From the NCBI GenBank assembly GCA_958510825.1, contig OY294050.1, positions 11,757,340-11,821,339 on the forward strand: a stretch of DNA of 64,000 nucleotides, read 5' to 3'. The notes under the pieces were generated by a model. The model made no database searches and had not been told where the DNA came from. It saw only the letters and a list, made by a program, of their open reading frames with translations. This document shows, piece after piece, positions 1-9,566 of this stretch. Position numbers and translations under genes: made by a program. The stretch is from Brachypterus glaber (taxonomy: Eukaryota; Arthropoda; Insecta; Coleoptera; Kateretidae). How positions within the stretch are numbered: the stretch's first letter is position 1; each line of letters opens with the position of its first letter.

Positions 1-878
1 AATTTTACATCAAACTACAGTATTTTATTATTATCTGATAGTTTTGGGATGATTACAGAATTTTAAAATATTTACCTACAAGAAATATTTAACAATAAAA
101 ATACTTATTGCTGCAGAAAACCTAAAAATAATTTAATAAATAAAATGTAATGTAAGTAAACTAAACTAAATGTTTTATTGGACAAATGGAAACATTTTTA
201 CCTCTACTAGGAGCGCAAATAACTATTGATTAAAAAATATTATTAAATTGAATCAAGCAAATAACTTAACTAGGCTAGTTAAATAATTATTAAAATTACT
301 TTAATGGCTTTAATTTTATATATTTTTCATGATTTTCATGTCTGCGAAAGCAATATGGTGATAAAATTGCATTTAAAAGAAAATTTAATATTATTCTGAA
401 AGCGTTGTTTATGCATAATTTGCAAAGTTTTCTATTTGGAAAATTCTAAACGATTAAATGCAAGTGCTTCAACATAATTGTTATTTCCTTTCCAACAAGA
501 AATTTAACATTTTTATGTAATTTAAGAAAATTATATTGCTTTTAATTATAATTTAAACAATGTTTTTCATATTTGATTTTATGCCATTAAAATTTTGTAA
601 ATGATATTTTACCACACAGAAACTTGATTTAAAATAACTTGTTATCGACCGTTTTACTTTTAACATATAACATATACATTTATGGTATTCTCTACGTTCA
701 TGGTATTTACTAAAGATTATCTAGTTTTAAAATTGTGTGGATTTTAATCTTCAACCTAACTAATCCTCTAAAATTAAACATAGGTTGTAAAAAGATATAA
801 TTTATATTAAGAAACAAAATAAAAAAGTATAGTTTGATAAATAAAAATAAGGTTATATGTATATAAGTTCATTTTTAT
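1..878. other. AT-rich flank downstream of transketolase
   Basis: No ORF, repeat family or RNA gene is recognised here. The last ~30 bases next to the stop codon are probably transketolase 3' UTR; the rest is very AT-rich and unassigned. Confidence 0.5.
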
Positions 879-883
879 TTATT
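874..883 (-). promoter_or_regulatory. Overlapping polyadenylation hexamers at the transketolase stop
   Basis: Read on the minus strand, two overlapping AATAAA hexamers lie across the TAA stop codon (874-879 and 878-883). If used, the 3' UTR would be only about 20-30 nt long. In such AT-rich DNA the hexamer is common by chance, so this is only a plausible poly(A) signal. Confidence 0.3.
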
Positions 884-1283
884 TCATCATAACCGCTTCA
901 ACGTATTTCATGATATGAGCAGCAGTAAGTCCATAATAGTCTAAAACAGCAGCGGTAGTTCCAGATCTTGGTACTCTTGGTACAGCAACATGTTTTAGGT
1001 ATATATTTCTTTCTTCAGCAATAGCAGACATGACAGCTTCACCAATGCCTCCTTCTGGATAGTGATCTTCTACAACCAGGATTCTTCCAGAACATTCTTT
1101 GGCATGACGGATGATTCCTTCTTTGTCGATTGGTTTGATGGTGAATAAGTCCATAACACGAACTTGGACTCCTACTTTAGATAACTCGTTGGCAGCTTTT
1201 AGGGCTTCTTGAAGGGTAATTCCACCACCGATGACCAAAACTTGATCGTTGTTGGAGCCTTTCAGTACATTGGCTTTTCCAAC
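879..1283 (-). CDS. Tkt: Transketolase, last coding exon (C-terminal domain)
   Basis: This exon encodes residues 486-619 plus the stop TAA. It starts after the acceptor TTTTTCTCTAG with [11 protein letters not shown] and holds the C-terminal domain. Recognisable blocks are [29 protein letters not shown] and VPRVPRSG, all diagnostic of animal transketolases. The protein ends in VMMK. The acceptor is preceded by a pyrimidine-rich tract, and the reading frame is in phase 0 with exon 1492-1758. Confidence 0.93.
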   Translation of the reverse strand, partial: VGKANVLKGSNNDQVLVIGGGITLQEALKAANELSKVGVQVRVMDLFTIKPIDKEGIIRHAKECSGRILVVEDHYPEGGIGEAVMSAIAEERNIYLKHVAVPRVPRSGTTAAVLDYYGLTAAHIMKYVEAVMMK

Positions 1284-4126
1284 CTAGAGAAAAAATAAAA
1301 ATTTATCAGTTTCTTATACAGGGTATGCTTTAAATGTTCGCTTCCCTCCTTATAAATATTTATTCTCTGAGCAAAGTTGTATCTTAGAATTTATCTAATG
1401 ACGCAAATTTTAAAATCTTGATCTTTTTTTGCAAACTTTATTAATAAACTATAGAAAAAAACATAGTTTTTGTTGAAAGCAGTATTTTTACCTCGAATTT
1501 AAATTCGTTGGGGTAGACAACAGTAGTCGGTGGTCTGTTAGTTCTGATGAATGTGATTCCTTTGGTGTTGGCAGCTAATTCTACAGAGCGTTCGCAAGCT
1601 ACAGCATCGGCTGGGTAGAATACGGTGGAACCAGGAATTGAACGGAACATAGAAATGTCTTCCAAAGCCATTTGGCTAGCACCATCTTCACCAATGGCTG
1701 TTCCACAATGAGAACCAGCAATGTTGATGTTTGATTGAGAAATGGCAGCCATTCTAATCTAAAAAATTAAATAGAACTTGCAATATTTCAATATATTATT
1801 ACAAAAAAAAGTGGCTACGCAGTGAATTTACACTGCCAGACTTTAAATTCGGGACACCTAAAAAATTGCCATTTTTTAAATTCAAATATTTCGAAAACTA
1901 ATTAATGGATTTGACTGATTCTTTTTTTGTTTTAAAGCTTAAACATTCTTAAACATTCATTTACTTTTGTTTGTATTATGAATGATTAAAAAGGGTATTT
2001 TTGTATTAACAGCAACAAAAAATTTAAAACTATGTTTGTTTGCCCTGTAGTTTAAACATTTATAATTAATCTTACCTGATCATATGCTCTGGTGAAGAAG
2101 GCAGCAAAAGTAGAACAGAAAGCTACAGTTCTATCTCTACATGTAGCCCCAGTGGCGGTTCCAACCAAACTTTGCTCAGCAATAAAGCATTCGATATGTC
2201 TAGATGGATCGTATTTCTTTAAGTCTTCAGAGAATGTTGAATTGCTCATATCACCATCAAGAGCAATTACTCTTGGGTTGGTCTTTGCAATTTTTACCAA
2301 AGCAGTACCATAAGCATTTCTAGTAGCTAGAGAATCACCTAATTTATAGTTTGGTGGAGAATCCAGAGTAATATTTGATATATTAACAGGTTTGCAATCA
2401 TTTGCTGGTGGTGGAATAGTGAAATTTAATTGACCATGGTTTTTGATTAATCCTTTAAGATGTTGTAGCACTTTTTCAGTATGAGCTCCCAATGGTTTTC
2501 CATGCCAGTTTTCCATATTTTCAATCCCTGGGAAAGCATTACCCTTGAAGGTTTTAGCAATTATAGCTGTTGGCCTACCCTTGCAAGTTGCTGCTAGATC
2601 AAAAGCTTTGACAAGTTCTGCTACGTTATGCCCATCTACTAAAATGGTGTTAAATCCAAAAGCATCAAGACGTTTACGGTATAAGTCTAGGTTATGTCCA
2701 ACAATAGTTTCTTGAGTTTGTCCAAGACGGTTAGCGTCCAAGATCAAGCATAAGTTATCTAGTTTGTAGTGGCTGCAGAATTGAATAGATTCCCAGATAG
2801 AACCTTCAGAAGATTCGCCATCTCCAATCAGACAGTATACTCTGTAACTAGCTTTGTCGAAGTGCTTTCCTACATAAGCCATACCTCCTGCGATTCCAAG
2901 ACCTTGACCAAGAGATCCAGTGCCTACATCGATGAAATTCAAACGTGGAGTAGGATGACCCTCGAGGTCGGAACCAAGTTTCCTCAAGTTCTTAAGTTCT
3001 GAAGCTGGGAAAAGACCAGCTTCAGCCCAAGCAGCGTATAAGGCTGGTGCAGCATGTCCTTTTGAAAGAACGAATCTATCGCTTGATGGATCTTTTGGAT
3101 TGCTAACTTTGTAACGCATTGTGTTGAAAAATAGGACGGAAAGGATTTCGGCGATGGAAGAACATGTTGTTGGATGTCTAAAATGAAAAAAAAAATAAAT
3201 ATTAGAAAATATTCACTTTTTTATATTTTAGTTAAATGCCTCAATAAATATATTTCGAAGATTATTTATTTATAAGGCGCCTATTATCGTAAGTTTTTAT
3301 TAATATCATTTAAATTTTTGTTTACATATACGTTTATCTGGTTTACAGCATAACCGAATATTATTTAATGCTGATAAAAATTTATCACTACATGTTTTTT
3401 TTTATTAAAAAATTCCACTGACTTTAAATATTTATTGTTATTTCTGTCTATGTGTATCTTATATCTTTTAATTATATAGAGGGCAAAATAAAGTCAAATT
3501 AAGTTAAAAGAAGCATTAGAATCAACTTGAAGATAAGCGATTGGTTTAATTTTGGTTCCTTCTGAAGAAATGTTAAACATATAGAACCTCTGGGATTTCA
3601 CTGTGAGTGGTTCTGTAATGTCCAGACCTTCCTATACAAGGATCCATCGTCCGTTTTCTTCGTCAATTTTGTTTATCTATTTTTTTATGGTGGACAGTAT
3701 GTATTATGAAGGTAAAATATTGACGTTCGACTTATAAAAAAATTGAAAGTTATAGATTTGTAATAAAAAAGGTTTTTTTTAGTATTTATATATATATATA
3801 TATTTATTATACATGGTGACCAGTAACTGGCATGCCAAAGGTGATTCTACATCCAAAAATATCAAAAACAGTTCCTATAAGGATGGTCCAGAAATAAGCT
3901 CGAAGGGAGCCTTTTAAAATTGTAATAAAAATATGGTTTAAAATTAATAACTCTGGTACCCTTTAAGCTAGAGCGACGAGCTTTTACATGTATACTATTA
4001 TTAATAATAATTACTTAAATAGTTAGGGTTTAGTATTTAGTGTATTTTTTTTCTCTTCTCTTGTATTTTTTTTATATATATTCAAACTTCTTGTAACAAG
4101 ATTTGTAATCTTTTATACAATAAACG

Positions 4127-4171
<45 letters not shown>

Positions 4172-7100
4172 AAGGGCTATAGTGTAACACTGTAGGAGAA
4201 AACGTTTTCAAACAAAAAAAAAATGCAATTATGTAAAAATGTTACTTTTTAAAAGGCTATTACTCCTTTAATATTAAATTTAGGGGTTTTGGTGAAGCAT
4301 ACTTTTTTGCTTAGTTTTAAACAAAGAATCGCCCTGCAGCATTATTTTTTTTGTGGTTTTTTTTTTGTTCCCCATTCAATATGTCCCTTGTCGAAGGTAC
4401 GTAGCTCCCTTAGGTCTCATTTAGGGACCAACCTTTATAGAAACTTTTTTATCATATTTTTGGATGTAGAATCATCTCTTAAATTTTGGCATGCCAGTTA
4501 ATGATCACCCTGTATTGTATGTTTAAAGCAAACAGGTGTTAAAATTTATTTAGTAATATATAGGTAAACAGAGAAAAAAAACAAAAATAAGTTACTTTAA
4601 TATTTAAGTGTTTGGATCCAGCTTTATTAAACACGTGCTATTAAGGGGTCTTTCTACCTTTTTTATATAGAAAGAAAAAAGATATCATTGTGAAATTTTG
4701 TAGGTATGTTTATTTATATTTAAAGAATACAAATAACATTTCTTTAGATTTTTAAAGTGCCATTTTCTGGCCCTAAATTTTTTTTGAAAAAAAAACATCA
4801 AAAAAGGGTGGTCGCAATGATTCCGGCCGTTTGGAACCACTGAAAAAAAACAAAATGGGATATTATTCAGTACTGAAGTTGATATATCCCTACCTAGAAG
4901 GCAAAATTTGGGCCAAAAAATAACAAAATAGCGGACGTTTTTCTTGGAAAATGTTTGAAATTTTTTTAAAAACGTTCACCATTTTGTTATTTTTTGGCCA
5001 ACAATTTTTCTTCTAGATAGAGCTATAGCGACTTCAATACTGAATAATATCTCGTTTTGTTTTTTATTTTTTTAGTCGATCCAAATGGCCGGAATTATGG
5101 CGACCACCGTTTTTTGTGTTTTTTTTTTCAAAAAAAAAAAAATAATAGCCAGAAAATAGCACTTTAAAAATCTAAAGAAACTATTCTTTGAATATAAATA
5201 AACATACCTACAAAATTTCAGAATGATATCTTTTTTCTTTCTTTATTAAAAAATGTTAAAAAAAATTATTTATAATTTCTAAGGTAGAAAGACCCCTTAA
5301 ATTTTAAAATTATATATTGGCTATTATCATATTATTTTTCAATGTCATTTCATTTATCCATTAACATGTACATAAAATAAAGGTGAACTTTTATTATAAT
5401 TATATTACTGGGTTCAAAATACATTTTTATCCGATATTTGGATTTTAGGAATTTAATAATGACAATGAAGAATAATTTATTTTTGTATCATTTTTCACTA
5501 AGTTACTTTTTTTGAAAACTCGACACCATTTTTTAGAGAAATATTTTTGAGATTTTTTCAAATTTTTTTCGTTACTAGCAGTTTGAAATGTTTGTGTTCG
5601 TAGGTTATCAAAAGTTATACTGAACCAAAAATGTACGTAATATTATATTATATTACTAATATAAAGTAAAATTACATTTATTTTGAGCTGGTAAATGATT
5701 TTATTTGAAAATTTTATTATATTTATGCTTACAACTTATTACCTTTCGGTAAAATTATTCAAAATTTATTTATTAATAAAACAGTTTAATAGTAAATTTA
5801 TTCAAGAACTTAATAATCTAGAGTTTATTAAACAGCCTTTACCGGCTCAAAACTAGTAAAATATTTTTAACCCTGGAGAACCCTCTGCTGAATCCCCATC
5901 TAACTGTAAGCTGCCGTTCTAGGTCATCTATAGATATAGATATGACCTAGAACATAATACTATATTTTGCAAATGATTAGAAGTCAGCGTACATATTTTT
6001 TTAACTGTGACTTAACTATCGTTCAAAAAACCGGCCGTGCGTTAAAAAAAGTCTATTTACCCCCAATTTTAGGTAACATTACCCCCACTTTGCGTAATAT
6101 TACCCTGAATTAGCTGCAGCGGTGGCTTCAACACTATGGATTCTAATAAGGTTAGCCAAATCAGCTAAAACTTGATGATCTGTTGGCATTTTATATGATA
6201 TTTTTTTAACGCACTGACACTAACTAAAATACAACTGGTTTAGAAATTTTAAATGTATCGTAATGAAACAAACTACTTTCACTTGAACAACAAATGATCG
6301 ATTAAGTTGAGTAGCACTTATACAATTGACAATTAAATTTTTTGAATTATTTATGATGGGGAATGGAGGGGCAAAACGGAAATAAGTTTATTAGAATATT
6401 TATTCAATATATACAGATAATAAGACAATTACCAGTTTATTTTAAATAGATAAACTCAATAATAACCCCCGTGTGGTTTTTGCTTTAATGAGTCGATAAT
6501 TATTTATTTTACCCACTCAACTGTCACTTGTCAAATTATTTTCTTGTAAATGTCATAAATGTCAAAATTTTTAATAAAAATATGAATTCCTAAGCTATTT
6601 ATTGGATAAAACCTTGTATGGCACTCATGGGTAAACCGATATTGCCCTCTCGAAATTTAACATGCTTGGCTGACGCCTCGCAGGTTAATTTTCTCATGGG
6701 CAATATCTTACTTTACCCACTAGTACCATAAATAACTATTGAATTAAAGTAATAGTACTTAGGTGCACGGTAAGTGGCTACAAACTTTTACACGGAGAGA
6801 AGCAAATAGTTATATTAACAATTTTTTTAGTTACCTTAACTAATTTAGGACAACTTATTAGGTGCCAAAAGATAGTTAATGTAACTATTTTTTAACTAAT
6901 TAAAATAAAATATTTTATTGCCCATTTTATTTAGACAATTGGAAAAAAACTCCCTGAATGCAGTTAATCTTGGCTTACGTCACTTAAGCCACGAGTTAAA
7001 GCGATAAAATTTTATATTGCACATAAATATTACAACGTTAATTAATAATATTGTAATAAATTACTGATAAAAAATAATAAAATTATATACTTATATATTT

Positions 7101-9051
7101 ATATATGTTATTATCATTCAAAAGGGAATGTTATTTTAAGGTGAATTTTATTTTGCTTGGCCGAAAAATATTTATTATTCTAACAAAAAAATAATATTAA
7201 TTACCTTTTTTATTAATTGCCTTAAAATCTTAATTATAGATTAATGCATTATTGTATTGTTCAAAATATACATAGTTAAGTAGATAATTCTATATCCTTT
7301 AAAACGATGTATCACACGACTACCCTTTCCATTTCAAAAAATGTCCCACCATGCCCCCTGACCACATTTTAAGAGCTAAATTTTTTAAATATATTTGAAA
7401 AAATAATTTGGGTAGTCTTATTACGTGTTCTAAATTTAAAGTCTATCTCAACTCTTTAAAAAGTTAAGAGGGGTGTGGCTTTTGGACCGCACTGTATACA
7501 AACGGAGAAAGTGAGTTAAATAAAAGCTTGTAAAATTAATCCATTTGTTCTTAGTCCAGTCAAATAACGAAAAATTCCTGTGTTAAATTGCAATAAATGT
7601 ACACGGGCTGATATTTTAAAGGGTAGTAGTGCATCGTAACAGAATAGTCCTGTTAGTTTTTCACCTTTGATTTGCGTAAGGATGTCCGCTATCTTCAATT
7701 TTAGGGGTTAGTGCGGTTATCTCGCTAAATATGCATCTTACGATAAAAATGCATATAAACAATTTTATCAAGGAGAAAATTTCCAACAATTTTTGTTTGG
7801 ATCATTTTTTTAATATATATTTTATTTTATAAACAAATATTCAAAAATTACCAAGTTCGGGGTGAAATTTTTCAGTCAAATTATTCATCGGAGGATAAAA
7901 GTGGTTAGGAGTAAATTGTAGCTCTTGAAATTCTCTATAAGTTTTATATATTATGAATTTTCATAAGTATTTTGTTACGGTTACAGTGGGCGGTGAAAGC
8001 CGAGTTGCGCCTTCTGTAACCGTACCAAAGTACTATGAAAATTTATAATATATGAAACTTATAGAGAATTTCAAGAGCTACAAGTTTGATACTAACCACT
8101 TTTATCGTCTAATGAATAATTTGGCCGAAAAATGGAAAAAAACAATTTCACCTCCAACATAGTTATTTTTAAATTAACTCGATTGTTATTAATATATTAA
8201 AAAAATCATCCAAAAAAAATTGTGGGAAATTTCCTCCTCTACAAAATTGGTTATATGCATTTTTATCGTAAGATGCATATTAAGCAACTCACCCCTAAAA
8301 TTCAAGATAGCGGACACCCCTTACGCAAATCACCCGGTGAAAAACTAACAGGAGTGTTTTTCCACTACTACCCTTTAAAATATCTTGCAATTTAAATTTA
8401 TTATTTGACTGAACTATCTAGTTTTGTGCCGAAAATATTCACCTAGGTCATCGATGATAACAAAACAAGGTTAATTATGTCTCAATATGAAATTCGTTAG
8501 GTACTTATCCAATTTTTCGTTAAATAAAAGAAAATTATACTTTTAATTTATACTATAATTTCTTTGTGAAATTCCTTAATATATTTTTTAATTATTATTT
8601 AATTTATCAGTAAAAAAAAAAGATTTTAAAGAATATTACAAAATAGAAAAAATATGCAATGGTCGAAAATAGTATAATAATTATAGTCTCGCACAGGTGC
8701 ACTGCACAGGTGGGGTAGGTACAAGGTCTTGTACCTACCCCTCGGTGCGTAGCATGGCTATAAGTAAACTGTATTACTTTATCTAAGACATAAATGTATA
8801 TATTTTTTTAAGTTGTCTCATTTTTAAAAAGAAAAAAATAAACCAATTAAAACAGAAAACTAATTGGTATTATTTCCCAATTAAAAAATACTTCTCTCCA
8901 TGTATTATGGTCAAATTTTCCAGTTTCAATTTACCCCCATTTACGGTAACACATTGTCAAATTACCCAGAGTTTGCAGCAGCAGTTGATTCAACACTGTG
9001 GATTCTAATGCGGTTGGCCAAATCAGCCAGAACTTGATGATCGGTAGGCAT
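879..9051 (-). CDS. Tkt: Transketolase, whole split gene
   Basis: Transketolase is the thiamine-diphosphate- and Mg-dependent cytosolic enzyme of the non-oxidative pentose phosphate pathway. It moves two-carbon ketol units between sugar phosphates. Reading the minus strand, the coding exons are 8966-9051 or 6104-6189 (exon 1, two alternatives), 2076-3177, 1492-1758 and 879-1283. All junctions keep frame and obey GT-AG. The spliced protein is 619 residues with either first exon, close to the ~625 residues of animal transketolases. It holds the TPP-binding domain, the pyrimidine-binding domain and the C-terminal domain in order. Introns of 208 and 317 bp separate the last exons, while the first intron is 2.9 kb (exon at 6104) or 5.8 kb (exon at 8966) and is full of mobile elements. 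Family assignment is by direct protein recognition. Confidence 0.95.
1492..1758 (-). CDS. Tkt: Transketolase, third coding exon (pyrimidine-binding domain)
   Basis: The exon is 267 bp, exactly 89 codons, in phase 0 on both sides. It encodes residues 397-485, from [10 protein letters not shown] to NEFKFE. Visible blocks are [17 protein letters not shown] and the substrate-phosphate-binding FIRTNRP. The acceptor is TTTTTTAG before ATTAGAATGG and the donor is GAG|GTAAAA. The coding frame stays open a further 17 codons into the intron, but that stretch is lysine- and isoleucine-rich intron sequence rather than protein. Confidence 0.93.
1805..2055 (+). repeat. Dispersed repeat E in a transketolase intron
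   Basis: About 250 bp in the short intron between the second and third coding exons is repeated in the opposite orientation at 39040-39300. Shared stretches include TTCGGGACACCTAAAAAATT-like sequence, GGATTTGACTGATT and a run ending in AACAGCAACAAA. No ORF is present. It is probably a small non-autonomous element; its ends were not resolved. Confidence 0.6.
2076..3177 (-). CDS. Tkt: Transketolase, large second coding exon (TPP domain and catalytic core)
   Basis: This exon encodes residues 30-396; its first base completes glycine codon 29. In order it holds HPTTCSS (catalytic histidine of the family motif SGHPT at residue 30), SKGHAAP (His70), [10 protein letters not shown] (His103), and the TPP/Mg-binding motif [12 protein letters not shown] (147-158) ending with DANR (Asn178). 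FIAEQ follows, with Glu363, the family glutamate that activates the cofactor. The acceptor is TTTTAG|ACATCC and the donor TCAG|GTAAGA. The ATG at 3119 is internal methionine 49 (NTMRYK), not a start. Coding is uninterrupted and the region is clearly GC-richer than its introns. Confidence 0.96.
3494..3676 (-). other. Protein-like open stretch in the first transketolase intron
   Basis: On the minus strand a frame reads through protein-like sequence ([12 protein letters not shown], then one TAG at 3632-3634, then [14 protein letters not shown] and [12 protein letters not shown]), ending in TGA. Composition is less AT-driven than the surroundings. No family is recognised. It could be a decayed exon or a transposon coding remnant, but chance is not excluded. 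Confidence 0.2.
3812..4512. mobile_element. MITE-like element, family C, TA target site
   Basis: Imperfect terminal inverted repeats start CATGGTGACCAGTAACTGG on the left and CAGGGTGATCATTAACTGG read inward on the right. They extend inward through GATTCTACATCCAAAAATAT. Both ends abut TA, the target duplication expected of Tc1/mariner-type elements. The right half is repeated at 29325-29680 and 63480-63670, which confirms a dispersed family. A (TTA)n tract with an upstream AATAAA at 4119-4169 suggests that a retroelement tail inserted inside. Confidence 0.7.
4128..4169. repeat. (TTA)n microsatellite
   Basis: About 14 uninterrupted TTA units follow a TACAATAAACG sequence. That is the arrangement of a non-LTR retroelement 3' tail (poly(A) signal, then a simple repeat), so the preceding ~150 bp may be a 5'-truncated insertion. 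Confidence 0.8.
4645..5296. mobile_element. Foldback element with TTAA target duplication
   Basis: The two halves are imperfect reverse complements over about 300 bp each. The ends are GGGGTCTTTCTACCTT and AAGGTAGAAAGACCCC. TTAA flanks both sides (4641-4644, 5297-5300), the target preference of piggyBac-type transposases. No ORF is present, so this is a non-autonomous element. The centre holds GCAAAATTTGGGCC-type sequence that recurs weakly near 37750. Confidence 0.75.
5297..6103. other. Intron sequence without recognisable content
   Basis: AT-rich transketolase intron. The one structure noticed is an imperfect palindrome at 5918-5952 with 11-bp arms TTCTAGGTCAT and ATGACCTAGAA. The last ~60 bases, with TTTACCCCCAATTTT, are homologous to the same position next to the second copy of exon 1 (8920-8965). 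Confidence 0.4.
6104..6189 (-). CDS. Tkt: Transketolase first coding exon, proximal copy (1a)
   Basis: Reading the minus strand, ATG at 6187-6189 opens [17 protein letters not shown], followed by [11 protein letters not shown] and the split glycine codon GG|GTAATA. It matches the exon at 8966-9051 in length (86 bp), phase and donor position. The two differ at 15 bases in 12 codons, 10 of them silent; the replacements are Leu14 for Arg and Ala22 for Ser. Arg is the usual residue in animal transketolases (ANRLRI), so this copy is the more diverged. It splices in phase 2 to exon 2076-3177, giving NSGHPTTC. The homology extends into the intron and about 200 bp upstream, so a genomic segment was duplicated. 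Whether this copy is transcribed cannot be seen. Confidence 0.85.
6208..6218 (-). promoter_or_regulatory. Initiator-like sequence before exon 1a
   Basis: GTCAGTGCGTT on the minus strand lies about 20-30 nt before the ATG and contains the arthropod initiator TCAGT. The same position in the other copy reads GACAGTGCGTT. No TATA box is evident. The shared CAG could instead be a splice acceptor for an upstream 5' UTR exon. Confidence 0.4.
6219..7296. other. Upstream region of exon 1a
   Basis: The first ~180 bp (to about 6390) is homologous to DNA upstream of exon 1b (9081-9161 and 9815-9930), sharing CACTTATACAATTGA and TTTTGAATTA-like stretches. Beyond that it is AT-rich with no recognisable gene. 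Confidence 0.45.
7297..7465 (+). repeat. Dispersed repeat F, copy 1
   Basis: This resembles 37363-37495 in the same orientation. Shared landmarks are CCCTTTCCATTT, CATTTTAAGAGCTAAA and TCTAAATTTAAAGTC-like sequence. No coding content; ends are unresolved. Confidence 0.5.
7553..8415. mobile_element. Foldback element family G, copy 1
   Basis: A long imperfect inverted repeat whose ends are AGTCCAGTCAAATAACG and TTATTTGACTGAACT. The arms share GGTGAAAAACTAACAGGA and AAGATAGCGGACA. The centre, near 7975-8040, is a hairpin around GTTACGGTTACAGTG and its complement. A second copy lies at 59845-60659 with matching ends and centre. It sits between the two alternative transketolase first exons. No transposase is encoded. 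Confidence 0.8.
8416..8965. other. Intron sequence with one strong hairpin
   Basis: AT-rich intron. The only structure is the hairpin at 8712-8741. The end next to the exon (TTTACCCCCATTTACGG) is homologous to the intron beside exon 1a. Confidence 0.4.
8712..8741. repeat. Perfect hairpin, 14-bp arms
   Basis: GGGGTAGGTACAAG, a two-base loop GT, then the exact reverse complement CTTGTACCTACCCC. It is GC-richer than its surroundings. It lies in the intron only if exon 1b is used, and upstream of the gene if exon 1a is used. Role unknown. Confidence 0.7.
8966..9051 (-). CDS. Tkt: Transketolase first coding exon, distal copy (1b)
   Basis: ATG at 9049-9051 opens [17 protein letters not shown], then [11 protein letters not shown] and the split glycine codon at donor GG|GTAATT. 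The NRIRI block agrees with the ANRLRI of other animal transketolases, so this is probably the ancestral first exon. It joins exon 2076-3177 in phase 2. The ATG is preceded by ACAAGAACCAAC, a favourable start context. The copy at 6104-6189 is a competing alternative, and only one can be used per transcript because each has its own start and no acceptor-donor pair lets both be included in frame in an obvious way. Confidence 0.92.
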
Positions 9052-9070
9052 GTTGGTTCTTGTTTGTCCA

Positions 9071-9080
9071 ACGCACTGTC
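9071..9080 (-). promoter_or_regulatory. Initiator-like sequence before exon 1b
   Basis: GACAGTGCGT on the minus strand, 20-30 nt before the ATG, matches the element at 6208-6218. It is a weaker match to the arthropod initiator (ACAGT rather than TCAGT). A cryptic acceptor reading (GTGACAG|TGCG) is the alternative. Confidence 0.35.
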
Positions 9081-9161
9081 ACAAACTAAATTTCGACTCT
9101 GCTTTCTTACAAATTTAAATGTATATGTAAACTTATGGTTAAAAAGAACCTTGTTTGTATA

Positions 9162-9566
9162 CAGGGTGATTCAAATATAAGGTACAAAATTTTAAGGGGT
9201 GATTCCAGGTCCACTAAAGATTTTTTACAGCATTTTTATTCGGTAATTTTAACCAGGGAAGTTGGGGGGTCAATATGACTTTTTTTGCCCCAAACTTTTT
9301 CATATGTAGACTTTTTGACATTTTATCAAAAAGCATTATCATTTAGTTTTAGAAATATATAAAAAAATACTCTTTACTTAGCACCGTAGGGCCAAGCGTT
9401 TTCGAGAAAATTGCAATTAAAGAGGCATTCTCACCTTCTGAGCATTAAAAATAGGAACTAAAAAATGCACCAATAAAAATTTCAATACTGCAGGATGATT
9501 CTAAATTTAAAACTGTTACGTAGAAACAGGCCTTAAAATTTTGTACCTTATTTCTGAATCACCCTG
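9162..9566. mobile_element. 405-bp MITE with TA target site, next to the transketolase promoter
   Basis: The terminal inverted repeats of about 36 bp begin CAGGGTGATTCAAATATAAG (left) and CAGGGTGATTCAGAAATAAG (right, read inward) and continue with GTACAAAATTTTAAGG. TA flanks both ends. No ORF. It interrupts the homology between the two upstream regions of transketolase, so it inserted at copy 1b after the duplication (or was never in copy 1a). It starts only ~110 bp upstream of the ATG. Confidence 0.85.

Noticed and set aside
2092..3002. Plus-strand ORFs opposite the transketolase exon
   Set aside because: Antisense shadows of the well-supported transketolase coding exon.
3119..3119. ATG at the start of the longest transketolase frame as the translation start
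   Set aside because: It is internal Met49. Sequence upstream encodes [19 protein letters not shown] up to a splice acceptor, and true first exons lie at 6104-6189 and 8966-9051.
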